From contig RPFO01000079.1 of assembly GCA_009746045.1 (NCBI GenBank), positions 4,832,468-4,896,467 on the forward strand: a stretch of 64,000 nucleotides of DNA, in the 5' to 3' direction. A program made the position numbers and the translations under genes. Positions 11,515 to 22,039 of the stretch are shown in pieces; the first letter of the stretch is position 1; each line of letters opens with the position of its first letter. This stretch comes from Mesostigma viride. Lineage: Eukaryota > Streptophyta > Mesostigmatophyceae > Mesostigmatales > Mesostigmataceae. The notes beneath the pieces are model-generated. The model ran no database searches, was not told the DNA's origin, and was given only the letters and a program-made list of their open reading frames with translations.

Positions 11515-12560
11515 GCATGATAATGTCCAGAAACCAGCCTGATAACAATCTAGTGTCCATACTGGGACCAAAGCACACGCATATAGGGAGTTACTTCGGG
11601 GTCATGTCATTAGTCATGTTGCAATGTCCTATATGTCCTATGGGTGCTAAATACAGCACTAATCTCAGGGGGGTGCACGGGTGCGATAAAAAAGACACTT
11701 ACAATGCAATGTTAAGTGATAATGCAATATTGGACGTCTTCACAAACCAAGGCCCAAATGCACACGTAGCAAGGGGGTGCAAGGGGCGGTGTTACCCATG
11801 CATCCAGAACATGAGAAATGACCTCCATTTGCATGCCTAGGATAAAAATATACAAACACTGCATCGAACTTCTTTTCTACGTCAGCAAGGCACTGGGGCC
11901 TCCATAGATGTTGCACGGACTGCACAACTGCACAGGCGTCCTTTACTAGCAAAGCCAAAAGGCTGACAAAAAACTGGCCATGATACCATCTTTCCTGAAG
12001 AATTTAGGCAATAGAAACCATCGTGCTACCATCTACAACTCCTTTAGATGTTAAATCAATCGTCATTCTAGAAAATTAGGTACAGACGCAGCTAATCATG
12101 AACAAAACTGATGAAAATCTTACGACGACGGTTGTACAAAACCACAACCACAAACTAGTACACAGGAGTAGTAAGTTAGCGAACTTAACACCACAAACCT
12201 TCAACAACGTGTCCGAGATTACTTACCGAATGAGATAACGACTTTACCTTGTTGACGGTGTCCGCAGGTACACTAAACTGCGCCATGCCGAAACCGCAAA
12301 AAGAAGGCTAGCGGAAAGCTAGCAATCTCATGACAGAAAGGCAATCTCATCACGGCGTCGAGACTTTCCTGGCCCTGAACGATGATGAAATACGCGAAAT
12401 ACATCATACGAAAACTACTGGTTGCGAAAAATTCAATGATACAGAAGCTAAGAACAAGTGCTGCCTTTCATCGTCACCCCCGTGATGGTTAACGCGTGTA
12501 GACGCAGTAAAAACCAGCCCGAGATAATGTGCGCATCTGTGCCATTAGATGTTGCGCGAC
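11515..12560. repeat. Dispersed repeat copy 1 (TATA-hairpin family)
   Basis: Collinear with 33130-34440, and more loosely with 27540-29010. Shared blocks include ATGATAATGTCCA, ATTGCAATGTCCTATGGGTG, a hairpin (GGTGCT..AGCAC, 11642-11659), CATGATACCATCTTTCC and AAAAACCAGCCCGAGAT. No coding capacity was recognised. It lies within the 4.15-kb transposon. Confidence 0.75.
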
Positions 12561-12802
12561 TGCGGCTATAGCATTTTTCTGACGCCGCTCATTTCAGTTC
12601 GGTTGATTCTTCGCGCCGGTCAGCCAAGGAGTGACATACTTCACGTCGGGGTGTATCTATAGTTGCGATACCACGCGTTTGCCGTTTCGCAACTTTTCGT
12701 CCAAATCGGTCCTCGCAAGAATCGCAACAAAAGTGTTTTTTGGTCCTCCTGGAAAGTTGCGTAGTTGCGATTCTTGTTGCGATACTGCGGGTGACCCCTG
12801 TA

Positions 12803-13690
12803 CGGCAAGATCTGGGCGATTGTGAAGCCCTTTTGGCAGAAAGGAGAGCAAGCCAAGGCCGAAGGGGACGGCGCCGGCGACAAGGCAGGGGGGGCTGAAG
12901 AGACGGACAAGTGGGGGCCGGACCAGAAGAACTTAATGCAGCGCTGGCTGTTCTGGTGTGAGGACCCTTTGAAGCCCGTTGTCGACGGCAAGCCGGCGAT
13001 CGCACAGGGTATCGCGTCTCGTCAAGACTTCCTTGACGCGCGCCCTAACGACAAGGCGCACGAACTGTCCATTTTCACCGCGCATCGGGAACTTGCGAGT
13101 TTCCAGTACTTCGACAGCCTGATCCAAGCGCCGATCATGTCCGGTGAGGCCCCTCCCAGCAACCTGATAAAAATAATGGAAGTCGCCAAGAATTTGATAG
13201 AGGCGGCAAAGCAATTCGCCCACATCAAGTTCCTGGAGAACCCCATCCTGATTGGCTCCTGCAGACAACTAAACGGGACTTTCGACCCCGTCTTGGTGAG
13301 GGAGCAGGTGTTTGGCGTGAAGCTGAAGGGCACCTTCGCCACGGACCTCGACAAGTTCATCGCCGAGTGCCGCCTGACCAGAGACTTTTGGCGGGTGGTC
13401 GTCACGGCCACGAGGGCGATCATTCTCACGCTGAGGGACCTTCCGCCGGCTAAAAGGAAAGTGGTCGACCAGAAGGACTGGAAGTTCCCGAGAGGGCTGC
13501 TCGCTTCTCACCCCCGTCATTTGTATGACGATTTGGGTGTGAAGACCAAACATCTGCTGGGTGTGCCACAGGCGGCTGCGGCGGAGGTCGAGAAGGAGGT
13601 CCAGGCGGCGGCTAACGAGGAGGGGACTGCCAAGGCCAAGAGGGGGTGGTGGGACAGGCTGGAAGCCTATACCTATATTGGGACGGGGTG
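12803..13690 (+). CDS. Large gene, exon 6, right part
   Basis: Continues the frame broken at 8648. It starts Lys/Trp-rich (YGKIWAIVKPFWQKGEQ), then acidic/Gly linker, then a helical globular region with QRWLFWCEDPLKPVV, FTAHRELASFQYFDSLI and LVREQVFGVKLKGTFATDLD. The last part is Ala/Glu-rich. The frame stops at 13689-13691 (TGA). The reading clearly continues one frame over (YWDGVKMGPDWIAYRTMTWK) from about 13675, so a one-base change near the TTGGGACGGGG stretch is likely. The domain is unrecognised. Confidence 0.65.
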
Positions 13691-14162
13691 AAGATGGGAC
13701 CCGACTGGATCGCATACAGGACAATGACATGGAAGGAAAACGAAAAAAGAAAGGATCTGGTGGTGACGAAGGTGGTGGACGAGTTGTACACGGGGTCTGA
13801 AGACCTTCCTGGGACGCTGAAGGACCAGGCGTTTGCTGTGCTGGACCTGACAGCTGACAGCAACGAGAAGTGGAGGAACCTGCGCGAGTGGGATCCAGAC
13901 TGTATATTCGGGTCGACAGCCAGATTCCCTTACCCTCCTCCCGTTTGAGCATTGCCGCGTGGGATGTGGTTGACCAGATCACCAAGGCCCTGTTGAAGGG
14001 ACCCTCCAGAGTTCTGCTGGTGTTCGGGTTACCCGCCCATATCCGCCGGTGGAAGCGCCTGGTCCGACTTATCAAATATCGGCTTCTTGAAGATGGGTGG
14101 CAAAATGTCGACATGGACTTTGACGTGGTCGTGGACGACGAAGACGACGGGGATCATCATTC

Positions 14163-14197
<35 letters not shown>

Positions 14198-15436
14198 GCT
14201 CGGAGAAGGAAGAGGGGGAGGAGGAAGAGGGGGAGGAGGAAGAGCGGGAGGAGGAAGAGGGGGAGGAGGATCATGCTGATGGGCACCCGCCCGGGGTGGG
14301 TGGGGGGCAGGCGGAGGGGGAGAAGGGGGATGGCGAGGAGGAGAAAGGGGATGGCCAGGAGGAGAGGGACGGGGGAGGAGATGGAAGGGGAGGGAAAAAG
14401 CGCGGTCGGGATGATGGAGGCTCGCGGGAGGAGACAATGGGGGGGGGATGAAGACAACAGGGGGGGAGGTAAGCGCCAGCGTGCTGGTGAAGAGGACTCG
14501 AGGCCTGTCGTTGGAAACGCCGGCGGGCGTATCTGTGATGAGGAGGGGGATCGCCAGCGGGAGGGAGGCTCGCGGCCTGTTACTGGAAACGCCGGCGGGC
14601 GTATCTGTGATGAGGAGGGGGATCGCCAGCAGGAAGGAGGCTCGCGGCCTGTTACTGGAAACGCCGGCGGGCGTATCTGTGATGAGGGGGATCGCCAGCA
14701 GGAAGGAGGCTCGCAGCCTGTTAATGGTAACGCCGGCGGGCGTATCTGTGATGAGGAGGGGGATCGCCAGCGGGAGGGAGGCTCGCGGCCTGTTACTGGA
14801 AACGCCGGCGGGCGTATCTGTGATGAGGGGGATCGCCAGCAGGAAGGAGGCTCGCGGCCTGTTACTGGAAACGCCGGCGGGCGTATCTGTGATGAGGGGG
14901 ATCGCCAGCAGGAAGGAGGCTCGCAGCCTGTTAATAGTAACGCCGGCGGGCGTATCTGTGATGAGGATGGGGATCGCCAGCAGGAAGCAGGCTCGCGGCC
15001 TGTTACTGGTAGCGCCGGCGGGCGTTCCCGATTTACGGGAGGCGGTCGTGTCCGACAGATGGGAATGAGGCCTCGTCAGGATTCATGGGGACCCCCGGTT
15101 GAGGGGACCCCCGCGCTCGCCTCGGTTTCTTTGGTTCTGGATGACGATCCCGTACCGTCGTCAGGAAGGACGGTTGTGATGACTTTGCCCCCCCGCTCGA
15201 CGGGGATGGAGCAATGCCCGGACACGATACTGCTGAATGAGGATGACGATCCGGACCCGTCGGCTGACACGGATTTTGTTGCGAGCACCCCACTGCAGAA
15301 GAGGGTATTGGAGGCTCGTAACGTGGAGGGTCCGCCGACAGTCTCAGGTGGAGGGCCGGCGTTTGCCGGATTGATGCGCCCGACTGAGGTGGTCGATGTT
15401 AAGAGGCGCCGCCAGGGACATCGACCGCACCGTTGA
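13675..15436 (+). CDS. Large gene, continuation: acidic tract and 8-unit peptide repeat
   Basis: Coding continues through three frame segments: to about 13920 (GSEDLPGTLKDQAFAVLDL), then to about 14445 (SIAAWDVVDQITKALLKGP), then to a stop at 15434-15436. Frame changes fall near 13905-13925 and at the G-run near 14443-14450. The middle segment has a run of about 12 Asp (from 14167) and a long Glu/Gly-rich stretch. The last has eight units of 23-24 residues (about 14507-15030) of the type NAGGRICDEEGDRQREGGSR. Unit lengths are 72 or 69 bp, always multiples of three, as expected for translated repeats. Such acidic, disordered tails are common in nuclear proteins; no function is assigned. Confidence 0.5.
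14507..15032 (+). repeat. 69/72-bp coding tandem repeat, 8 units
   Basis: Units begin near 14515, 14587, 14659, 14728, 14800, 14869, 14938 and 15010, each with AACGCCGGCGGGCGTATCTG (last unit degenerate). The reverse complement of this block shares 16 bases (CGCCCGCCGGCGTTTC) with the motif at 449-469. Confidence 0.9.
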
Positions 15437-15643
15437 CCGCATTGACGGATATCTTCGATCGACCAAGGATGCCCTTCCACGCTCCAACGGTACATTCGGC
15501 CGGTAAATTTCATTTTCAATAAACGAATTTAATAAGTACCTTAATATATTTCTACATAAGTTTTTTTGCATCACTCCATGGCTTCATTGATTTCTCACAC
15601 GACCCTTCCGTATTCATGTTAATTGGCATGTGCTTACGTGCAG

Positions 15644-16338
15644 GGAAAGGCGAAGAAGAGACTCCAGTTCGGTTTCCCCGTGGATCCGCGTCTGGGACTG
15701 TGTCCGGAGAGGCCGGCCGTGTTGTTGGCCAGGCCGCGGTCGGCGCACCAGTTGCACAACCGGGGGCGGGAGGGGACGAGCTCCCACCCAAAGCACCAGC
15801 CTACGCACCACCCTTACCGTGCGGTCAGCCAGAAAAAACGTACGAAGAGTTGATGGCAGAGGCGGGGGGGGCGCAGGGGCAGAAGGCAAAACGTCGGGGA
15901 GGGGGCAGGCGAGGGGCGGGGCAGGAGACGGAGGGTGCCGACGAACCTGCACAGCCGCAGAAGGGTGGTGGTCAGGGCAGAGATGCGACGGCCGAAAAAC
16001 GAATCAGGGACGTTCGGCCGGACGTCCGGATGCGCTTTATGGATGGCGCGAAACTGAGTCGCGGAGGTTGGACTTCGACATGGGTAGACGAGGTGTGCAT
16101 AAACTGGGAGCACAAGTACCCCAAGAAGGAAGATTTTCTGCTCTTTGGCACCCTCCTGGGCCGCGAGAAGAATAAGGTGGTGATCAGATGGTTTGATGAA
16201 GGGCACGACCTCGGTTGGAGTAATGAGTGCGAGGCAAAGTATCGTTTCCCTCTGAAGTTCGCTAGCGAACATGTTACTCTCCTGAAGGAAGGCGCCAGCT
16301 GGGACAACATTCCTTCATATCGACCTGGCAAGCGATGA
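15644..16338 (+). CDS. Large gene, terminal exon (or separate gene)
   Basis: Acceptor GCTTACGTGCAG ends at 15643. The frame from the first complete codon (GKGEEETPVRFPRG) stays open to TGA at 16336-16338. It is low-complexity for about 125 residues (Gly, Ala, Gln, Glu; KAKRRGGGRRGAG, likely NLS). It then has an ordered C-terminal module of about 95 residues with WTSTWVDEVCINWEHKYPKK, LFGTLLGREKNKVVIRWFDE and KYRFPLKFASEHV. The beta-rich GTLLGREKNKVVIRWFDEG stretch is loosely like SH3/Tudor-type barrels, but I do not claim this. The donor joining it to the previous coding segment was not found, so it may be a separate gene. Confidence 0.6.
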
Positions 16339-16850
16339 TGGGCGAGGACTTTGCACGAAATCGCGTTTTGCACGTAATTGCCCACCGCAACGTGGAGAAA
16401 TGCAGATGTACATAGTAGTTGGATCAGTGACCGTGACTTTGGGCAGTTTAGTAGTTGGGGTGACTTGTCCAATGTATATATGGTGGGGCGCGACCAAGGG
16501 GGTCCACGCTGATTGAGCACTTGCATGTGTTCTTTGAACATATTCGGACATGTATGAAATGAATAAATTGTTTGGACGATTGCAAATTGATTGATTGAAG
16601 AATGAGATACCATTATTAATTGAAAAATGTAAAACCTCATTGTGAATTTGTACTTCAAACTTTCACATGCATGCCCCAAATTGTGCATTTGTGCAGGTTG
16701 TGAGAAGTAGCATTTCTCTACAAATATTGAGAAATTTAGGGGCACTTGGGGTTGTTGGCCATGTTCATTCATGATAAAATGGACTTTTTATGCTGTAAAA
16801 TCATATTCCACTAGTCCAAAACGCTGCTTTCATGACGTCAAAAGTACCAG
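16339..16850. other. 3' flank, no gene seen
   Basis: AT-rich downstream region after the stop at 16338. An AATAAA-like string occurs near 16561 (GAATAAATTG), but there is no way to tell whether it is used. Confidence 0.4.
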
Positions 16851-16854
16851 CAAT

Positions 16855-18086
16855 GGCCCTAGGTTGGAGCAGTAGATGTTGGGGACGCCCATATGACGGA
16901 GCATTCGAGTGACGGTGCCGTCAAGCTGCTGGCTCAGCCCCTGGTCCAGGGTCCACGCCTCCGTCGCAGCCATAAAGGAGGATGCTGAGGACAATGGCCT
17001 TGAACAGAATGCGCTTGCGTCGCTCACTCAGGTAGCGACAGGTCCAGAACCTGTCGAGGCGGCGGAGGGCCGCCCAGGCCTGGCCAATGCGGGTGTTGAT
17101 GTCGTCGGCCGTGGAGGGAAGCCAGCTGCCAAGGAGCTTGAAGCGAGTCGCCGGGGGCCACGGGGCTGCCGTCCAGCAAGAGGAGGGTGGGTGGGGCTAT
17201 ATCCCAGCAGGGAAGCCGATGGCCATGACCTCCGTTTTCTTGCTGACGATCATAAGCCCCACCCGGCCCGCGCTTCCAGTGATAAGCTGTCTAGCCACAG
17301 TTGGGCTGACTCCGGGGTTTCCACGAGTGTCGCCGTCATCAGCGTAGTCTGATCAGATCGCTCACGGGCGGTAGGGTGGGTCAACCCCGCCGTAGCTGGC
17401 GTACTCCGTCATGACCTCGAGTCCCCGGCGGGCGCCCCTCCACCCGGGCGAAGCGGGCTTGTGCACGCCGCATAATATAGTCCACCATATAATGATGAAT
17501 AGATATGGGGAGAGCACACAGCCCTGCCACACCCCGGTGTGCAGGGGGAACGCCGGAGTGACGCCGTCGGCGGTACGGACCTGGGCTTGGGACCCTTCAT
17601 AGAACTGGCGGATGATCTCAACCGGATGTACGATGGGACACGGAACAGGTGAAGGACCACCCACAGGGCGTCCCACATAACCGTATCGAATGCCTTGGTG
17701 TAATCCACAAAGATCAATAGCAATGGCAAGAGGCCGGGGGCCAGGCGGCCCACTTCCTCGATCAGGCGGCGCGCGGTAATAGTGACCATAACACAATTGC
17801 GACCAACACGGAAGCCCATCTGGGACTCACCTAGGTGGGGATCGAGGCTGGCGCGCATGCGGTTCAGCAGGAGACGCATGAAGACTTTCAGCACACAGCT
17901 TTGGAGGCATACGCCGCGGTAGTTGCCGGTATCCGCGGCGGACCCCTTGCCGGCCCTTGTAGAGCATGACCCGGACAGCGGTCTTCCAATACGTCGGCGG
18001 GGGGAGGCCATCTCGTAGAATCCGGTTGCAAACACCCCGGAGGAAAGGCTCAAGCTCAGGCATCTTAAGGGGAGGTGGCACCCCAA
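16855..18086 (-). pseudogene. Degenerate LINE reverse transcriptase
   Basis: Minus-strand reading gives reverse transcriptase (RT) blocks in order. A fingers block is GNYRGVCLQSCVLKVFMRLL. Motif A is FVDYTKAFDTVMWDAL. Motif B is GVWQGCVLSPYLF, close to the usual G.RQG..LSP. After several frame changes comes the thumb/connection block FKLLGSWLPSTADDINTRIG. The YADD motif C cannot be read intact. Frameshifts and stops break it into at least four pieces, so it is inactive. It belongs to the same family as the fragment at 39.4-40.9 kb, which shares the FKLLGSWLP.TADD block. The 5' part of the element (endonuclease) is missing. Confidence 0.8.
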
Positions 18087-18089
18087 AAC

Positions 18090-20420
18090 CCTTAAAAATT
18101 GACCTATGCTAATATCACTTGAAATTCATTTGCACAATGCTAAGTTATGATTGGGGGCACTAAATAACATCTCTAGTGAGTTGTCCATGCACTTGTTGGG
18201 GGTACTACCCCCATATATACGCCAATAATGCGCTATAAATAGCAAAAGACGCTAATTAGGGCTGGGTATGCCCCAGCCAATGCACACATTTATTTGCAAA
18301 ACTGTCTGCAGCGTTTTTAGTTCCCTGAGTTTGTAGCTTGCTGAGCTATTTACATCATGGAAAGGGCAAAACCTCGAACAGTTATTAATTTCCCCGCAAA
18401 ACGACCCTTTTTTTACCGGACATTGGGAATAACTTTTTATAAACACGTCAAAAAAATACTTTTTTCTGCAGCGAAAATCCGTCTAACAGGGGGACAACGG
18501 TCTTCCAAGTCCCAGGTCATTCCGATAAGTCTAGCTCAAGTTATAAAGTTAAACGTGCTAAAACCTGAACATGCGCTAAAGGAGGTTTTTCTTTGTACAA
18601 GGCCAGTTAGGCATGATGTTTTCCATCCAAAAAGCCTGAAAGCATGCCCTACTCGATCACAAAACATAAGCAAACAGCTAGGCACCTCATCTGCCCTCAC
18701 CTGCCCTCGGCATGGCCAACCTTGCCAGCCCAAGCATAGCAACACGATCGTTAGGCATACATGCCAAGAGAGCATACACAATAGTCAACCCAAGGTTACC
18801 TCTAAACTTCATGATTAGAACTCAGCAAATCTATGACCAAAAGCACATATAAATAACTCTTGCACACTGAAGACGACACATGCTCAAGGTTTGGGGTCAC
18901 TGTGACACGCACTGATGGGTTCCCTAGACGACCACCTGACAGGCGCTAAGGACCACTCAGTAACCAAGTAAACACAATTACACTTTACATGCCATCCAAC
19001 ATGCATCAAATACATGCTGAATATGTTATGAAGTACAAAGGGGTGGCCACACACCTCATACACCTTCACCCTCCCTCGAGCATGGCCAGACATATGAGCA
19101 TGTGAATAGCAATAATGATGATGGCACTAAAATTGCCTAACCAGCATTATCTATGTTTCTCCCAGGTTAATTAGAGTGTAAGGTTTATGCCAACCAAGCT
19201 AATCAACACAGAAACTACTATCAACACAGAAACTACTATACTACGTCACTGCCCTACCTGAGATGGGCAACAAACTGGAACAATGGAGGGCAAGGAACCG
19301 AGGAGATCATGGCATACAAAGCTTGCATGCAGTCAACCATGTCAACCATGGTTGGTTCAGCACATCGCAGTCTTTTCACATCATCATATTAAGGGAAAGC
19401 TCAAATAAACCAATGGTGGCAGCTATCTACATGCAGTCACACAAATGCAATATCTCCAACATGATCGTCAATAAAACACTTCCTCCCCTGCACGATCAAA
19501 TGGAAAGAAACCATTGGCGGTCCTCCAGCGCATGAGCGCTGTGATGCCGCTGCGAAGAGAGGGTGCGTCACTCTCACACAACAAGAAGCGTCCATACGCA
19601 CACCATCCTTGCCAGAACAAGTTTTATGAAATGCCCTAAACCTTCCCGAGAAGCTATAGGCTTCGACTGAAGCGGCCCTGACCACGACATCAACGAAAAC
19701 AATCTAAAGCTGCCAGGTATTCGGCAAGCAACGGCGAGCTAGCTGGCGGAAACTGCCCAAAAAGAACGCAAAAACCTTCGAACGATGAGCTCATAGAAGA
19801 AAGAACTGATAGCACATAACATTCGCGACAAATATCTACCTTGCCCTCGCAGATCCCTCGCTCAGGCGCGCAACAACGGCCGTTCTTCCATGGAAGGTTC
19901 CGACATGCACTGCGCAGGCCTGAAGAATTACTTACCGAGAATGGCCGAAAATGTAGCAAAAAGCACCAGTTCGGTTTGGAAGTCAATGCTACCGATATTA
20001 ATGCATCCTTCGCGATCAAAAAGACCCCCAAAACTGAGAATTTACTGCCGCTATCACGAATTCTATTTTATTCCGCGCGACCAAAAAATGCAGTTTACCC
20101 CCCATGCCGATGGCAGTAAAAGAAAGCAGCGATATTGTAAACCAGCTACTTGCCGCCACAACCCAACATCATTCAATCATCGTATTCAACATTCGAGCAA
20201 TTTTTTTGCATTTCTCTAGCCCTACATTGCTAGTTTCGCCTAAACGCAGTCGCCATGGCCACTTCCGCAAGGGGTGCGCCCACCGTGCACCCACTTTTCA
20301 CGGTACGGCTGGTACCGCGAATTTTTTGGCGCGGAAAATATTCCTCCGGTGAAATATTGTCCACTCCCATATGGCAGCATCATTGCGGAGGGTGGAGATG
20401 GCAGCAGCCCATTCCTGGGG
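18090..20420. other. No supported gene; hairpin near 18.2 kb
   Basis: AT-rich spacer with only short unsupported open frames. Two short perfect palindromes occur: GGGGGTACTACCCCC near 18199 and GCTATAAATAGC at 18232-18243. The latter matches the TATA-centred hairpins listed elsewhere. Confidence 0.4.
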
Positions 20421-20640
20421 CACTATACTTTTCGTCCGAGGGTAGTAAAAAGGATCCGAGGCGTAAATTACGAGGTCTTATCTTACTACCTAGATCCGAG
20501 GCGTGAGATCCAACGCCGTAATCATTACTACCTATCATCCTACGTAGTAATTTTACTAGCCGTAAGTAAGAGTAACGTTACGACTGCACATCTTTGGTAG
20601 TACATTACCGACAGAGTAAATTACCGCGACGGGTCTTGGT
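20421..20640. mobile_element. CACTA-like terminus with GTA-rich subterminal repeats
   Basis: Begins CACTATACTTTTCGTCCG and continues GTAGTAAAAAGGATCCGAGG, followed by degenerate GTAATTTACGAGG/TAGTA units. The same terminus appears reversed at about 30490-30554. CACTA (EnSpm) transposons begin with CACTA and have subterminal repeats, so this may be one end of such an element. No matching second end is found nearby. Confidence 0.45.
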
Positions 20641-20927
20641 TGGTAATCTACCACCTGTAGATTAGGTGCCAGTGATCCGATGCTGTAAGATACGTTTCAG
20701 TAAGTTACTTCGGGGATCTTTGCCTGTACACGGCCAGATGGATAATTATATTGTAATGGAGAAGTGGGAGAACGTGCGTGTCTATTAGCAAATGCAGCGA
20801 AATATAAAAATGTAGTTATCAGCCTTTTTCGCCTATTCAGCAGTTGTCGTTGTCGGCCGTTGTCAGTAAGCGGCTATAGATTATGTGTGCTGGGGCCGGT
20901 GAAAAGACGCTAGCAAAGTTCGTCTGA

Positions 20928-21047
20928 ATGGCGTCCAATAGAGGGGATTTTATTCTTAGTGGATTGTTGGACGAGGAGAAGGCGAGGTTGCTGGCGGAGA
21001 ATGCGAAAGAGCAGAGGGAAGCAGCGGAAGCCGTGCGTGGAAGATGA
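20928..21047 (+). CDS. Possible first exon of small broken gene
   Basis: An ATG-initiated 39-codon frame, MASNRGDFILSGLLDEEKAR, with a Glu/Ala-rich helical tail, ends at TGA 21045-21047. A GTAACG follows at 21049. The helical Glu-Lys-Ala style matches the start of the next exon (EAAKILLEVCQ), suggesting one coiled protein. The exact junction cannot be fixed, since the stop precedes the donor. Confidence 0.35.
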   Translation: MASNRGDFILSGLLDEEKARLLAENAKEQREAAEAVRGR

Positions 21048-21333
21048 GGTAACGGGATGGAGTGTGGGCCCTGGCTTCTGGTTATGAAATGATGGCGGTT
21101 GCAGGCCAGCCGTGCTCGCTGGTAATGGGTGCGTGGTGTTGAAATCCAAGTTCTGCGCGTATTCTGTTTTTTGGTCAATGATTGAAGGGATGTCGCCTTG
21201 TTTTATTTTTGTGCATCTGCGTCCCGTCGTGACTGCCTCGTCATGGACGCCCAGGGGTAGAAGTTCGAACGAGGGAATGATTTTTCAAACGCCTGGATAT
21301 GTTATGATAGTACGAATAAATGGTAATGGGTAG

Positions 21334-21527
21334 AGGCGGCCAAAATTTTGTTGGAAGTGTGCCAACGCCGCACATACGACTTGAACAACCCTAGGTATCT
21401 TAGGAAAAGGAAACACGGATACGTCGGAGTGGAGGAAGAGGAAGACGATGACGATGGTGAAGACGGAGAGGTTTACAATGGAGGCCTTGAGAATGGGGAG
21501 ACATTGAAGCAGGAGAGCAGGGTAGCG
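21334..21527 (+). CDS. Exon 2 of small broken gene
   Basis: Frame EAAKILLEVCQRRTYDLNNP continues through RYLRKRKHGYVGV and an acidic run (VEEEEDDDDGEDGE) to a strong donor GCG|GTGAGT at 21528, in phase 0. The acceptor (near 21333) is weak. Basic then acidic composition fits a nuclear or nucleic-acid-binding protein; the family is not recognised. Confidence 0.45.
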
Positions 21528-21636
21528 GTGAGTGGCCCGTCATGAATTACATTGTGGTTGCAGTTGTTAGCGAGGCGTGTTGATTGCTTCTTGCCGCGGG
21601 TAATCGCTAGCGTGCATAACCTTCTTTTTTCAACAG

Positions 21637-22038
21637 GTGTTCTGGTGCATTGACTGCCGCAAAGCAATTAATGGGACTGATTATGTGCCTATCATGCCGT
21701 TTGGGAATCATACATTGCCAACATTTCGTGTTTAGAAGGCGCGCCTTCAGAAGCATATTCAGCACCGCACGAGCCAGGTGCTGAAGGCGTGCTTGGAGAG
21801 GAAGGGGTATAAAGTGCGCATGACCGCATCGAAGAAGAAGAAGCAGCAGGAATCGGGCAAGACCATGATAACCGAGCCAGGATTGGCTTTCGTGCATGCA
21901 GTACATGGTGCGGCGCAGGCAGTGAATGCTGCATCGATTGCAGCGGTGCAGCCTGTGGCCATGGCGGTGCAGGGCGCGGGTCCTGAAGTGTGGGCGTTGG
22001 CGAAGCAGATTCACGATGCTGTCATGGCCACGTTGTGA
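21637..22038 (+). pseudogene. Exon 3 of small broken gene, premature TAG
   Basis: After a TTTTTTCAACAG acceptor (ends 21636) the phase-0 frame begins VFWCIDCRKAINGTDYV, with a CxxC pair and later His residues (GNHTLP, KHIQHRTSQ) that could form a zinc-binding module. It continues through KKKKQQESGKTMITEPGLAF to TGA at 22036-22038. A TAG interrupts it at 21733-21735, where a one-base C-to-T change from CAG would explain it. Exon 2's phase-0 donor and this phase-0 acceptor support one gene. It is probably a decayed gene, possibly transposon-derived, but no transposase family is recognised. Confidence 0.5.
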
Positions 22039-22039
22039 A

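Larger units (their letters stand above)
8649..12800. mobile_element. 4,152-bp TIR DNA transposon, TA target duplication, non-autonomous
   Basis: The ends are perfect 38-bp terminal inverted repeats (8649-8686 and 12763-12800), starting CAGGGGTCACCCGCAGTATC, flanked by TA on both sides. Related GAATCGCAAC / TATCGCAAC blocks recur subterminally (about 8794, 9581, 12660, 12714). There is no open frame resembling a transposase, so it is probably moved in trans. Inside it carries a nested foldback (about 8.81-9.55 kb), a 43-bp minisatellite (10.3-11.04 kb) and a copy of a dispersed repeat (11.5-12.56 kb). The superfamily is not assigned: TA duplication is typical of Tc1/mariner, but the CAGGGG terminus is not. 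Confidence 0.88.

Noticed and set aside
14470-15643. Intron starting at GTAAGC (14470) that would make the 8-unit repeat non-coding
   Set aside because: Unit lengths are all multiples of three (69 or 72 bp) and one frame stays open throughout, which favours coding; kept as a minor alternative.
18357-18818. 153-codon plus-strand open frame
   Set aside because: AT-rich context, no splice sites, no domain, and composition like neighbouring non-coding sequence.
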